A stretch of 64,000 bases of DNA from Ailurus styani (GCA_002007465.1 LNAC01000019.1:1662344-1726343), one strand, 5' to 3'. Shown: positions 24,540-36,104, counted from the first letter of the stretch. Numbers and translations are program-made. Notes: a model not told the origin generated them from the letters alone.

Positions 24540-24547
24540 AAGCCATA
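24540..24547 (+). promoter_or_regulatory. miR-135 8-mer seed match (site 1) in NR3C2 3'UTR
   Basis: AAGCCATA is the full 8-mer complement (positions 2-8 plus an A opposite position 1) of the miR-135 seed. It lies about 260 bases after the stop codon, a favourable position. NR3C2 has been reported as a miR-135a target in human. Function in this species is inferred. Confidence 0.6.
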
Positions 24548-24869
24548 TCTAGTCAATAACTCTCTGATTTTGATATTTTAACAGATGGAAGTTTTAACTA
24601 TGCCATGTAGTTTCTGGTATCGTTCGCTTGTTTTAAAAGGGTTCAAGGACTAACGAACTTTTTAGAGCTTACCCTCGGTTGCACATAAAACGTATAGTCA
24701 ATATGGGGCATTAATATTCTTTTGTTATTTAAAAAACACAAAAAAAGAAAAATATATACAGATTCCTATTGTGTAATAACAGAGCGCGTGGAGGGGAACA
24801 GCAGCCCCCTTGGGGATTCCTGTCCGCCCACGGTCTTCTGCATCACTGGTATACACACCCTAAGCGTCC

Positions 24870-24881
24870 ATTTATTATTTA
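24870..24881 (+). promoter_or_regulatory. AU-rich element (overlapping-type AUUUA pair)
   Basis: Two ATTTA pentamers sit within 12 bases (24870-24874 and 24877-24881) in an AT-rich stretch of the NR3C2 3'UTR. Such elements bind TIS11/ZFP36 and HuR-type proteins, and mineralocorticoid receptor mRNA is known to be regulated by both classes. Which element matters cannot be told from sequence. Confidence 0.4.
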
Positions 24882-25243
24882 ATTAGAATGGATAAGATGT
24901 TAAACAAATGCCTTGGTTTCAATTTCTAGTATCTATTGTGTTGGCTTTACAAATAATTTTTTGCAGTCTTTTGCTGTGCTGTACATTACTGTATGTATAA
25001 ATTGTGAAGGACCTGAACTAAGGTGTAAGGAACTTTTGTAAATGAGACACATACAAAAACAAAAACAAAAAAAACTTTAATGGTTGATAGGATGAAGGGG
25101 AAAGTATTTTTGAAAGAATTCTATTTTGCTGGAGACTATTTAAGTACTATCTTTGTCTAAACAAGGTAAAAATTTTTTTTGTAAAGTGAAATGTTCTGCA
25201 TGCATAATGAACCGTTTACAGTGTATTTAAGAAAGGGAAAGCT

Positions 25244-25250
25244 GTGCCTT
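25244..25250 (+). promoter_or_regulatory. miR-124 7-mer seed match in NR3C2 3'UTR
   Basis: GTGCCTT is complementary to miR-124 positions 2-8 (7mer-m8). It is followed by T rather than A, so it is not an 8-mer. miR-124 has been reported to repress NR3C2 in human. A single 7-mer can occur by chance, so confidence is moderate. Confidence 0.5.
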
Positions 25251-26597
25251 TTTTAGCTTCATATCTAATTTACCATTTTACAGTCTCTGTTGTAAATAAC
25301 CACACTTAAACCTCTTTGGTTGTCTTTAAGCCTTTCTACTTTTTCTGTACTTTTGTTTTGTCTTTGGTCTCCCGCTGGGGGTGTTCGTGGGACTTGAGCA
25401 CATTCTCTGGCTTCTGCTCTGTCCTGCGTCTGTCGGGGAGCAACGGGCTGTGGTGTCTGCAGCTCCTGGAAGGGGTCGTGTGACAACACATGTGAGCGAA
25501 GGTCCTGGGAGGGCTGCAGCTCTAGGAGAGTGGCCCCTTCTCCTGCTTTCCTCATGACGCGGAATCTGCTCTACGAGCGCGAGGCTGGAAGTGTGATGGC
25601 CCAGAGAGCATAGTCTCATCCCGTTTTAGAAAATCGCTTTTTTCTCCTTCGGGAAGGAAATTCCAGGCACTCTGTTCACCTGTAGAAGGTGACATGTTCA
25701 CTTCTGGTCTGAGAAAGGGGTTTTCACTCCCAGAACTGGTCATGGGGACACGTAGGCTGTCGCAGGACACACCAGGAAAGATGTATTTTGGCACGGTTCA
25801 GTCAGAATGGCGTGGAGACCGCACGAAAATTAGAGGGTTTTTAGATTTTTAAAAGGTAGGTTTTAAAAATTTTATACATAAACAGTTTTGGAAAAAAAAA
25901 ACTACAGATCATATAAGCAAGACAGTGGCACTAAAATTTTTAATTCATTAATCTGTTTGGCACTGATGCAATTTATGGCTTTTCTCTTGCCCCAAATTAC
26001 AAACCTATCTATCTTTGGGGAAACTTAACAATATGATTGCACTGAATAAATGACTTTGACTAGAGGCCAAATCTTTTAAAAGTGATGATAATCATCAGGT
26101 ACTCAGTGAAATCGCATTATTTTCCAGAACCTAAAAGCTGTCGCTGGAGAAGCCCTAGGCCAGGAGAAGGCAGCGTTGGGATCCACACTTTTCTCCAGGG
26201 TTCACCATGCAGGCAACATTACCTTGTCTTTCAGAAGACACCTGCCTTATGCAAGGGGGAACCTGTGGAAGCTGCATTCGGAGGGAGGAGATTTTCTTAC
26301 ATAATTTGCAATTTCAGTAATTTAATTTATAGGCAGATCTTTAAATACAGTCAACTTACGTGCACAGCAATATGAAAGCCACACTTGGAAGGCGATAAAT
26401 ACACGGCATGCAGACTGGGAGTTTTGAGAAAAGAAATGGCTTACAAGAGCAGCTTTTAGCTCAGACTTAACGTTTTATGACATTGGAATTTCAGTGTAAC
26501 CAGGTTTGGGATGGAGACAGTCTGCATCAGCTTTTTGTATTAACAAAGTTACTGGCTCTTTATGTGTCTCCAGGTAACTTTGCTTGATTAAACAGCA

Positions 26598-26605
26598 AAG
26601 CCATA
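26598..26605 (+). promoter_or_regulatory. miR-135 8-mer seed match (site 2) in NR3C2 3'UTR
   Basis: A second AAGCCATA lies about 220 bases before the poly(A) signal. With site 1 it places one 8-mer near each end of the 3'UTR, the arrangement usually most accessible to Argonaute. Only the sequence match is seen; activity is inferred. Confidence 0.6.
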
Positions 26606-26820
26606 TTCTCAATTCACTGTTGAATGCCTGTCCCAGTCCAAATTGTCTGTCTGCTCTTATTTTTGTACCATATTGCTCTTAAAAATCTTGGTTTGGTACA
26701 ATTCATATTTCACCAAAACTTCATATAATTAAAAAACACTAAATTAGTTTAAAATGAAGCAATTTATATCTTTATGCAAAAACATATGTCTGTCTTTGCA
26801 AAGGACTGTAAGCAGATTAC

Positions 26821-26826
26821 AATAAA
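26821..26826 (+). terminator. NR3C2: NR3C2 poly(A) signal AATAAA
   Basis: A canonical AATAAA is followed about 20 bases later by a GU/U-rich stretch (tgttgttttgg, around 26844-26855). Cleavage is expected near 26835-26845. The distance from the stop codon (about 2.54 kb) agrees with the usual length of the NR3C2 3'UTR. Confidence 0.85.
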
Positions 26827-28239
26827 TCCTTTACTTTAATCACCTGTTGTTTTGGAAACATTTCATTTGGATGTCTGTAGGAACACCTGGACTTTGTGCC
26901 CTCTAACGTCTGGAGAATGTGTGCTTCTGCCTACATCCAAGACAGTTCCCCATGTTAGAGCCCCTGTTAGATGCGTTAATGGCACTCTTTTCGGACTAAT
27001 TTAATGCTTTATTTCTTACTGCTAATAATACGTGGGTCACTAAAACAACCTGTAACAGTTTAACAACAAGAACTGCCCGCCACGTAGCTGCTCTGTCCTT
27101 TCTCTCCACAGCCACAGGGAAGCTTGATCATCTTTCATTCGTCTTTGAGACTGACCTGAGTAGACCAGATGCCCCGTCTGACTTCAGGGTTCCTCCTCCA
27201 CGTAGTCCTCTCTTGCTCTTTCACCCCAGGTCTTCTCGGGCCGACAAGAGACTCCGCTCCCCACTACCTATAATGCTTCTCACACTCTTTACAGGCTGCT
27301 CCCCTTGATTTCACTCAATAATATGGACCACAGAAGAGTAGGAAACAATTATCAGCTCATCTTAAAACTAGAAAACATGTAAAGATAAACTCAAGTACAT
27401 TTTTAACGTGTCATTTAACTAGTGATCATTCAAACTGCTTCCAGAAAGAGAAGTCCAATTGGGCATTAAACAAATTCAACTTCATTTTAACATGATAGAT
27501 TTCTGGAACACAACATGGCCATTAAACACAGAACAGAAGAAAAAATGTTTTAAGCTTTAGAGTCAGGTGCACAAATTTGTTTATAAAACATCTATAAATG
27601 CAGTTAATTTTTTCTCAAAGTTTATAGAATTTGACCTATTAAGGGGCAAGGGTGAGACCAGTTGGAGGCCACACCAATGTGCACCCTTAATTAAAGTGGT
27701 ATCTTTTCTGACCAGAGCAAACTCATTCTGAGGACAAGGGTGACTCTCTAAGAATTTCTAAAAGTGCTCTCAGACGCCAAAAATCCAGCACACTGAGGAA
27801 TCATTAGCTAAGAACAAAGCCTCTGCCACTGAGCCAGCCAGCCACTGTACGCAAGAGCAGTAGAAATTATGCATGGTGATGCATGTATAATTAGGGGTTT
27901 GTTTGCCTCTGTATGTTGAATGCCCCTCTAGCAAATAGAAAACATTTTCCCTTTACGTTAAAGTCAGCACTAACATACTTTTTATAAACTGCAAATGTAC
28001 ACAGACTAAAATGATCATGAGTATCTCTGGTACTTTAATTTCAAGTCCTCCAATTGTTAGTGCAGCAGTTTTCTTGGAAATCAAACAGTGGCTTCCTAAA
28101 CAGCACTGGAGTAGAGAAGATTAGAACATGATCTGAATGGTCAGCATGGACCAAGACTATATCCAAGACTATACCCAAAGCAAAGTGAACTACAGAGCAG
28201 AGTAGCAACTAGTTAGCTGCAAAGCATCCAAAATGTAGT

Positions 28240-28635
28240 GTTTTAACGACCACCTTTATTATTATTTCTCACGAGTTTATGAATCAGCTTGGAGGGTCCT
28301 GCTGATCTGGACCAGGCTTGGTTGAGTCGGCCCTAATCGGGCTTCTGTAGTTAACCAGCAGTTGACTGGTCTAGGATGATTTTGCTTTGTGTGGCTTCTC
28401 AGCCTCCAGTGGGCTCGCCTGGGCATATTTTCATGGGAAAGGCAAGGAAAGGTCCTAATATGAAGGATGGTGGAAGGGTACAACACTTTTCACGCCTCTG
28501 ATTGCATCAAGTTTTCTCCTGTTCCATTGGCCAAAACCGGTTACAAGGTCAAGCCTCTAGTCAGCATAGGAGGGCTCCACAAAAGGGACATGGATTTAGA
28601 GAGGGGTGAAATTTGGGATCATTAAATCAATCTAC
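28240..28635. repeat. Old dispersed repeat of uncertain class
   Basis: Phrases such as 'gttccattggccaaaa', 'gtcacaaggtcaagcc'-like and 'agtcagcataggagggctcc' recall a dispersed mammalian repeat that ends 'gtaaccatctacca'. I cannot name the family; an LTR origin is a guess. Confidence 0.4.
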
Positions 28636-29754
28636 CACTAGCAATTACTCGGATGATTTTTCATAGAATTGATGTTGCCAGGACAGCACTTTCCAGTTTA
28701 TCCGTGGTCTGAAAAAACCCATCTCTTTGGCTTTTCATGTCCTGGGCCAGCCTGGGCCAGAGAGGGTCACAGCTCCTGTGAAGACTAACTGAGCTAGGTC
28801 GGGTCATGCTCCTGCTGAGTTGCTCCGTCTTCAGTGTTGCCTCATTTGCTAAATCCTCCAATAAAGGAGAACTTTGAGACACCAGCACATGGCACCGAGC
28901 TGCCTAAATGAATCTGGTGTGTTAACTGTCCAAGTCCAAAGTACAGGTCTCTTGTTGGGTAAAATGCAGAAGTCTGCTTTCCAATCGAGTTGATGTTCTG
29001 ATAGCAAGGAATTCCCCAAGGTACTCCTCTAACCAGCAGATTGAGACTTTTTGCAGACAGGAACATTAGGAAGCTATGTCAGGTTACCCGAGTGCAGTAG
29101 CAATAAATTACTGCCCAGGCCAGTGAAGGAGAAAGAGTGCTGACAAGTTTCTGAGAAGACATTTGCAGAGCCACATGCTCCTGGAATAACATCTTTGGAC
29201 AAGAGGAAGGAAGAGAAGTTGTGTGGCTCAGGAAGATTCAGAAAGTCACGGAAAACATCTGGCTGAGAAAAGGAGTCACCAAGACTGGCTTGGAGAGATT
29301 GGAGGGGAAACATAAGAAGGTGAGAAGGGGCTCAGCACTGAGGTGAACAGGGAACAAAGACAAGGCCAAGATGATGGGGGCAGAGTATGTTCTTGGGAAG
29401 GCAGGGAAAGGCCAGGCGATGCAGAAGGAAAGACCAAGAGCTGGCCTTTAGAGAAGCACCTGGAAAAAAGCAGTGGGTGGCCAAGAGACAAGAAGAAGGG
29501 CAGAGACTAATTCCTACCACACCAGGGTACCCTGCCGGCTGCCTTTTCCCAGATCCATTTACCAAACTCTGTTTCCGGCTGCGCATCCCTCAGGTACCTA
29601 ACATTACCACTGGTCACACCATCTCAATGAGGTCAGTAGTCCTCTCTCCACAGAAGCAGAAAAAGGTCAAGTTCACTTGCCCAAGGTCACCAGGGTATAA
29701 AATAGTGAAAAAAAGGTTCAAAATCGGTTGCTCTTTTAACTCAACACTCATACA

Positions 29755-30142
29755 GGCAGTATTAGTCCCCTCAAAATGCTATATAAGGTACCACAAACCG
29801 CTGGCTACAAGTCTGAGTCGAGGTATTGGCAGAGTTGGTTCCTTCGGAGGGCTGTGAGGGAGGGATCTATTCCGGACTTCCCTTCTTGCCTCGTGGATGG
29901 CTGTCTTCTTCCTGTGTGTCTCTTCACATTGTCTTCCTTCTATGTGCATCTGTCTCTGTGTCCAAATTTCCCCTTTTTGTAAGGATACCAGTCATATCGG
30001 ATTAGGGTCCAACCATACTAACCTTAACTAATTATACCTATAACAATCTTATTTCCAAATGAGGTCACATTCTGAGGTACTGGGAGTTAGGAATTTAACA
30101 TATGAATTTGGGAGGGCAAGTGCAAATCAACCCAAAACAGCT
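29755..30142 (-). repeat. MaLR/MLT1-like LTR remnant, antisense
   Basis: Typical antisense phrases occur in order: 'gtgtccaaatttcccc', 'aaggataccagtcatatcgg', 'attagggtccaacc', 'atttccaaatgaggtcacat', 'tctgaggtactgggagttag'. These match a widespread ERVL-MaLR-type LTR. No internal retroviral coding sequence is attached. Confidence 0.6.
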
Positions 30143-30174
30143 ATTGTTCCCTACTGGCTGGCCCCCAGAGGCAA

Positions 30175-30330
30175 GATGGTACAGCAGAAAGAACATGATT
30201 AGCTGACGGAACCTGAGCAAGGCTCTTTGTCCTTAAGGGCCTCCGTTTTCCCATCTTTAAAATGGGATAAATTCTCCTTGGGTCATTTAGTCTCCATAGG
30301 GAAAGAATGAGTTAAAATCATCCCTCACTG
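30175..30330 (+). repeat. MIR element
   Basis: Hallmark 'ctccgttttcccatcttta' and 'aaaatgggataa' preceded by 'gagcaaggctctttgtcc', the usual MIR order. Diverged. Confidence 0.65.
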
Positions 30331-30350
30331 GCACAGACAATCCACTGCTT

Positions 30351-30382
30351 CCCCACCCCCACCCCACCCCCCGCCCTGCCCC
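30351..30382 (-). repeat. G-quadruplex-prone tract (C-rich on the plus strand)
   Basis: The plus strand carries consecutive C-runs of 4, 5, 4, 6, 3 and 4 separated by one or two bases. The minus strand therefore has six G-runs with short loops. It lies about 2.2 kb beyond the ARHGAP10 poly(A) signal and 3.5 kb beyond that of NR3C2. Confidence 0.85.
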
Positions 30383-31044
30383 ATACCACCAACTGCAGAT
30401 GTTTCTGCTACCACAAAGGAAAGGGGGAAACCCCACAAGCTCTTTGGCTCTAATCTCACATGGCATCTTCTTTTGTTCTTCCAGAACAGGCCCTTGGATG
30501 ATGCAATCAGGAAGCCCCATAGACAGTCCCATGGCAAGCAGAAACACAAAATCTGAGTGCTTTTGCCCAAAGCTCCCTTGGTAACTCTCAATGAACACAG
30601 GCTGGAGGCCTGGTTGGAATGCAGTGGGCTGAGAGGCCAGAGGCCCACAGATGCTCAGGGGACTGGCCACGCCCTGAGCCGGAACACAGAAACAAATCCA
30701 CCCTATTTCTCCTCTGGGGGAATGAAGATGATCCGCCGTGTAAGCGAACACCTCACAAACCCATTACTAAGTATACTCTGGGCCAGACCCAGGGGGAGCT
30801 CCCTACCTGGAGGTTCTGGCGAGCTGGCCAACCGGTCCCACTGGTAGAGGCAAACATCCCTGGCTGCCCCCGGTGCCCCAGGAGGGGTGTGCAGAGCCTG
30901 GGCCTGTTGGGGCCCTCATACCCAGCATGTTCTGGGGCTTCACGACCACCCCATCGTCACCCTACGAAACACAAATGGCCCTGACACCAAAGGTTAAGTG
31001 AGTCATAGTGGTAACAAAACAGGGGCCAGCAGGTCCCATTAACT

Positions 31045-31190
31045 AAACATATACTACATGCTGTGCATGCTACTTGGGTTACATTGTTCAAGCCAAACTT
31101 CTGGCTATCGTTTTCTTTTTAGGATGCAGAAACAGACTTACAGAGTCAATTTAATTGACCCAGAATCACACAGGTAGTCAGTGAGTAGCA
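31045..31190 (+). repeat. MIR-like remnant
   Basis: Phrases 'ggatgcagaaacagacttacagag' in part and 'cagaatcacacaggtagtcag' match the MIR 3' half. Confidence 0.55.
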
Positions 31191-32576
31191 ATTTTCTTGA
31201 CCAAGTAGGGGGCAGTAAACATACTTTGGGGGTTGACAGTCGTTGGGCGGGGAACAGCAGGTAGGGTGCACCTCACTGTCAAGGATGGCAACTGCCCATA
31301 AGCAAGCAAATCAATCAGGTCTTGGTGCAGTGGGCCTTGTCTGTGATTCCCCACAGGGATCTAGCCCTTAGGAAAAATGCCAGATCACCCCCAGGACTAT
31401 GTTGAGCCCACTCTGAGTGCCCAGACCTTTGCATTGTCCCACAGAGGGCTTTCTTAAAGTGGGACACATCAGCAAGTCCTTCTCATAAACCAAGTTCCCA
31501 TTCCACACCCCCAAGCGGCGCGCCTGAGCAGGAAGTGATAACTCAGAAAACAGGACGCTGGGGCTGGCCATTGTCGTGTGGCCCTGGGAAACTCGGCAGT
31601 CCGGGTCCCCTCCTCTGGGCCCACAGGTCAGTGTTCTCAACTAGATCGCACTCAGACTGTCTGTGTTTTTATATAAAACATGGATGCTTTTCAACAGGCC
31701 CATTCCCCTGTATACCCATCACCCTAAACTTGACACCCTACATGGTCCACGTAGGTGACTTCAAACCTGATAATCAGCAAGCTCTCGAATCAACTCATCT
31801 GGAGAAGAGGCAGCAGACACATCCTTCCTGTGGCCAATTCTTAGGAGCACAGTCTGACCTGCTGAGGAGCCTCCCTCCTGTGGGGAAAAGAGACCTCCCA
31901 GGCCGCCACAGCAGGCCCTGTAACGAGGCAGGCTTTGGAATCACAAGGCCCCTAAAAAGGAGCTTCACACTCCAAGGACTCCAGATCAGGGGACAAGGGA
32001 GAAGTTGGTTTGGTCTGTGCCTGGGAGGAAGAAGGAAGCCTCCCAGGACCCTCCCCCCAACACACACACGCAGCTGGGGTGTCATCATGGGCAGGGTCAT
32101 GGCTGAGACTCCTCAGGAACAGTCTGGATGCCTGACTGGCCGCTCTGCTGCCCGGCTCAATGCAGATGGAGAGATTAGCACCAAGCCCTGGCAAACAGAG
32201 GGAACACGGGGCGGGGTGGGCACGGAGCTGCCCAGTGAAGCGAGTCAGGAGGGCAGTCCTCCATGGCACTGACGCAGCTCCAGCACAAACCCCTGGGGGC
32301 ACAGCCGCAGCCCCACTCCTGCTCAGGAGTCACACACCCCACGGGGGAAGGCCTGTTCGGGGGGCTGGAGGTGGCCACACACTGGGGAAGGCTGCTGCCC
32401 TCAGGAACACGGCCTGCTGTGAATAAGCAGGGCTCCTTGCTGATAAATTCTACCTGTGGGCATGTGCCAGCACGAGAGGAAAATGGATTTCTACGCACTG
32501 GGTGCCAAGTCATAAAACATTACGGAGGGAATGAATTCCACCATCTCTTCCCTACATTATAACACACAAATCAAAT

Positions 32577-33219
32577 AGTAAATTACATTTTATTTCATTT
32601 ACAGAGACCTTGGGGCAGAAAGGTGGTGTTTGGAAAACAGCACACAGGTGAGAAGCACCAACGAGAAGCCTGTTATAAATACGCCAGTGTGCTCTAAGTA
32701 GAGTGAACGTGGGGCCCCAGGTGGCTGTCCAGGAAGGAGCATCTCTCCGCTGCCTCTGGCTTGGACCCATCCCCCGCCTGCCAGCAGCAGCCCCCTCCAC
32801 ACCCCATCAACCACAGCCAAGAGCACAGCCGGCAAACACCACCATGAGGAAGGACAGTTCCCTTTAAAATCTCGGCAGCAGGTGCGCAGGGGGCTGCCCG
32901 TTGGAGCCATCACCCGCGGGGAGGCTGGGCAGGCCGGCGACAGGATTATTAAAAACTCACAGTCCAAAGTCCCAGGGCTTGACACGTGAAAAGTCCATCC
33001 TGCCAATCCCGACGCCTTGCTCCCACTCCACAGACCGACGCGGTTCCGTGCAGTACATCCTCTGCCCCTGCCTCTGGTGGTAGGTGCCCCCCCTCACCCC
33101 CTGGAGTGCCCATCGGTGATGTGGAGGTCCCGTGTCCGGGGTGGCTGCGGGTTCCGCCCTGGGGGGAGAGGGCCGGTTCCCAGGTGCCAAGGTCCATGCG
33201 GGGCCTCACCCGCCAGGCG
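32577..33219 (-). other. ARHGAP10: ARHGAP10 3' untranslated region
   Basis: About 640 bases run from the TAG stop to the AATAAA. The sequence is GC-rich close to the stop and more AT-rich towards the poly(A) site. No interspersed repeat was recognised. The end is inferred from the poly(A) signal. Confidence 0.7.
32589..32594 (-). terminator. ARHGAP10: ARHGAP10 poly(A) signal AATAAA
   Basis: TTTATT on the plus strand is AATAAA on the gene strand. It is followed by a GU-rich stretch (tttgatttgtgtgtt, 32575-32561), so cleavage is expected near 32577. The 3'UTR implied is about 0.64 kb, reasonable for this gene. Confidence 0.75.
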
Positions 33220-33308
33220 CTAGAGCAGCTTGACGTAATTCTGTGGGATCAGCCCCCTCTTGCCATTCAGGGTCCCTTCTAGCCAGCCGGGTTCCCTCGA
33301 GGTTTGCA
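33220..33308 (-). CDS. ARHGAP10: Rho GTPase-activating protein 10, last coding exon (second half of SH3 domain)
   Basis: ARHGAP10 (GRAF2/PS-GAP) is a BAR-PH-RhoGAP-SH3 protein that stimulates GTP hydrolysis by RhoA and Cdc42 and links focal-adhesion kinases to cytoskeletal control. This exon begins after a strong acceptor (ttacctttcag) with 'tg', completing a split valine codon from the previous exon. It encodes 28 residues, QTSREPGWLEG..GLIPQNYVKLL, then TAG (33222-33220). It carries the SH3 signature GWLEG with its ligand-binding tryptophan and the ALYDY-distal motif GLIPQNYV. By human length (786 residues, from memory) this is 759-786. The end KLL is the canonical terminus. Spacing to the converging NR3C2 gene matches the mammalian arrangement. 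Confidence 0.97.
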
Positions 33309-34552
33309 CTGAAAGGTAAAAGAAATCACTTTTTACCAAAACGCCCCAAGTCCTTACTTCCTGTGGAATTCACTGCTCCACGGTGTCCCTTAAAGGCTCA
33401 ACCAGAAGAGAAGGGGCCCCACGGCCAGGCTGTCTGGTTACAAATCTGCACAAGCGGTATTTATAGGATCTGTCCCTCAGCCACTACAGTCCCCATCATT
33501 CCTCCTGCAGCAGCCTCCTAACTGGTCCCCAGCCTCTCGTCTGGTGCCTCTCAATCCACCGTGCACAAAGGAGCTCGGTGAACCCTCTAGAAGACAGAGC
33601 TGATCACATTCCTCCACTTGATGGACAGAAACGGACCCCAGCATCTACTGGCCGGGGGCACAGACACCTGGTCCTGCCCAAATCCCCAGCCTCCCTTCCT
33701 ACTCCCCACCAGCACGGTGCCTTCCACCTCGAGTGGCTTCCCCCTCCCCACCTCTTCACCAGCTGGCCTTCTTAGAGACCTCTAAATGCCCTGTCCTCTG
33801 GGAAGACTCCCTTGGCCATTCCCAGCACTCCTCAGGCCTCACAGACATTGTCTGGGCCCGTCTGCCACACAGGATGGGGTGCTCCTGTGAGCAGGGCCCA
33901 GGCCGCACACACCTGGGAGCTGTGCCTGGCACACTGCAGGCATCCAGAAGTATCCGTGACAGATACAGAAGAGAAGGACTGCAAGCTGGACAGCAGGGGC
34001 CACAGGGTCCAGGCACTTGTCACCAGGGTTGGGAAGTAAAATATGGAAGCATTTAATGACCCCCAACTGTGGGCAAGCTGACACGCAGGCCTCAACCAGG
34101 GCCAGGAGAGAAGTGGCAGCTGTGTGTGGAGAGGGGAGGATGCAGATGCCCAGAGCTGGCCAAGCTGTGCAGCTAGGATCGCCCCCCAGAAGAACAGCCA
34201 CCGGGGGTCAGAAAGCAGTACACCCGGCCATGTGCCCACCATCCAAAGCTTCACGAAGCAATGCTTCCCTCACTGTGTGCCACGCGTTCTTGATTCTCTT
34301 CTGAAATGTTGACTGCAGCTCAGCCAATGGAGTTCATCACCCACTCCCGTGTGGCAGCCACCGTGTGACCTCCGCACAGCTGCTCCCTCGGCTTGGATGT
34401 TCCTCTCCCTGCCTAGACCTGGATGATGCTTCCTCAGCCTGCAGAGAGCAGCTGGGGCATCCCCCGGCCGAGACCAGCCTAGGGCTGCAGACTAGGTCAG
34501 GGCCCCCAGGGATACACTGGACATGTTCCGTGTGGGTGTGGGTGTGTGAGCA

Positions 34553-34597
34553 AGAGAGAAAGAGAGACAGACAGACAGAGAGGGAGGGAGGGAGGGT
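34553..34597 (+). repeat. Purine simple repeat (GAGA/GACA/GGGA)
   Basis: Short interrupted runs of gaga, gaca and ggga units. Confidence 0.85.
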
Positions 34598-34639
34598 GAC
34601 TGTGAGTCTCCCTCTTCTAGTCTAGGTTCTAACATGACA

Positions 34640-34710
34640 CCAGGACCCCGCACCCCAGCACCGTGCCTGGCACATGAGGATCTGTTTAAAGAATGAATAA
34701 ACAAATGAGG
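34640..34710 (+). repeat. MIR 3' end fragment
   Basis: 'accgtgcctggcacatgagg' followed by 'gaatgaataaacaaatgagg' is the typical MIR tail. Confidence 0.6.
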
Positions 34711-35074
34711 TATGTGCTTTCTGGGCGGTCCGGCAGCCAGTCACCTTCTTTGCTTACTCACTGATTTCTAGCCCGGAACTGGTCCCCACACCCCAAGCTG
34801 ACAATGTCATCAGAACAGCAACCTGGGAGGCCTCCATGGAAAGGGGCTCCAGGCGCAGGACAGAGAGCCTGGAGGGGAGACTCCCACCTGAGGCACGCCA
34901 GCCAGGTACGCCTAGGGAACTACTGAACCCTCAGGGCCCCGCCCAGCCTCCTCCCCTGCAAAATGGGGTCACCAGCGTATACACCACAAACGCCCATTCT
35001 CCCCCAGAGTAGGTATGAATAGGCATGTGCTGAACAGAAGAGAAAGAAAGGTAATTTCCCATAAAGCTGGGGGT

Positions 35075-35269
35075 GGGGGCACCTGGGTGGCTCAGTTGGT
35101 TAAGCAACTGCCTTCGGCTCAGGTCATGATCCTGGAGTCCTGGGATCGAGTCCCGAATTGGGCTCCCTGCTTAGCAGGGAATCTGCGTCTCCCTTTGACC
35201 TCTCACCTCCCATGCTCTTTTTCTCTCATTCTCTCTCTCTAATAAATAAAATCTTTAAAAAAAAAAAAA
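35075..35269 (+). mobile_element. CAN-SINE, sense, with target-site duplication
   Basis: Complete from ggggcacctgggtggctcag to taataaataaaatctt and an A-run. Flanking repeats aaagctgggg occur at about 35063 and 35270. It uses the 'gcaactgccttcggctcagg' variant. Confidence 0.95.
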
Positions 35270-35684
35270 AAAGCTGGGGTGAAGGAGGCCTAAATGTGGA
35301 AAACCGGGCGAGGTCGGGAACCCTACACCAACCCTTTCACAGACCACGGGCTTCTCCGCACCTCATCTGCTTCTTCTGCAGCCCTCATCTCCCCACAGGG
35401 CAAGAAAGAAAGGTCACTGATGTAGCGAGGGGACCGAGGAGACTCTTGCAGTACCCAAGACCTCGGAAGGGGCCAAGGGCTGGGAAAGGGATGGAAGAGT
35501 GCAAAGCACCCATAGCTGGGCCTCCCCAGGCACAGGGAAGGGGGCTCAGAGACTACAGATGAGGCCTGTGAGGGTCTCACCACCTCTATGAAGACCCAGC
35601 GCCTCCTGGGAGCATCAGATCCCAGAAGACCCATCCTAGGCTCCACGTTATACTTGGCTGATCAAACCACTTCCTCCAATGACA

Positions 35685-36075
35685 GTGTAATATAGTTCCA
35701 TGTGTCAACTTGGTGAGGCCATGGTACCCACGTGTTATTCTAGATGTTTAGATGCAGTGAACAGGGAAATTAGTAGACGTTGAGTAAAGCAGATAACCAG
35801 CCAGGATGTGGGTGGGCCTCACCTAATAAGTTGAAGGCCTTAATGGAACAAAGACTGGGCTCCCACAAAGAAGACGGAACCCCGCCCTTGGACTGCCTTT
35901 GGACACAGACCACAACTAGTCCCTGGGTCTCCAGCCCTCTGGCCTATCCTGCAAGTTGTGCATCTCCCACAGCTGCATGACCCAATAGCTATCTATGGAA
36001 AGCGATTCACTCATTCACAGATATACTCACATCCCATGTGTTCTGTTTCTCTGGAGAACCCTAATGTGGGCAGTT
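35685..36075 (+). repeat. Old LTR-like dispersed repeat, class uncertain
   Basis: It begins 'tgtgtcaacttggtgagg' and ends 'ttctctggagaaccctaatg', with 'gtgggtgggcctcacc' and 'ctgggtctccagccctctgg' between. This matches a very common mammalian repeat whose family name I cannot fix from memory. Confidence 0.55.
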
Positions 36076-36104
36076 TCAGAAATAAGAGCCTCATTTGGGG
36101 GGAA

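Larger units (their letters stand above)
24279..26840 (+). other. NR3C2: NR3C2 3' untranslated region
   Basis: About 2.56 kb of non-coding, AT-rich sequence runs from the TGA to the poly(A) site, similar to the long 3'UTR known for this gene. I see no interspersed repeat in it, in contrast with the repeat-packed intron, which fits selective constraint. It contains AUUUA-type elements (two at 24870-24881), two perfect 8-mer matches for miR-135 and one 7-mer for miR-124. An internal AATAAA at 26045-26050 could serve as an alternative poly(A) signal. The 3' end is placed from the last AATAAA and is accurate to within some tens of bases. Confidence 0.9.
26841..32576. other. Interval between the NR3C2 and ARHGAP10 poly(A) sites
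   Basis: About 5.7 kb separates the two convergent genes. The first 1.4 kb (26841-28240) and 28640-29620 hold nothing I can identify. LTR-like and MIR remnants occupy about 28240-28635 and 29755-30330. A C-rich tract lies at 30351-30382. From 31190 to 32576 the sequence is GC-rich with chance open frames, the longest at 31535-32272 on the plus strand. I see no tRNA, coding gene or CpG-island promoter. Confidence 0.75.

Noticed and set aside
31535..32272. Longest open frame in the window (245 codons, plus strand)
   Set aside because: It lies in GC-rich sequence where stop codons are rare, overlaps other open frames on both strands, and has no recognisable domain or codon pattern. Treated as chance.
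32000..34500. CpG island or promoter at the ARHGAP10 3' end
   Set aside because: The region is GC-rich but CpG pairs are sparse by eye, and it coincides with the 3' end rather than the start of the gene.
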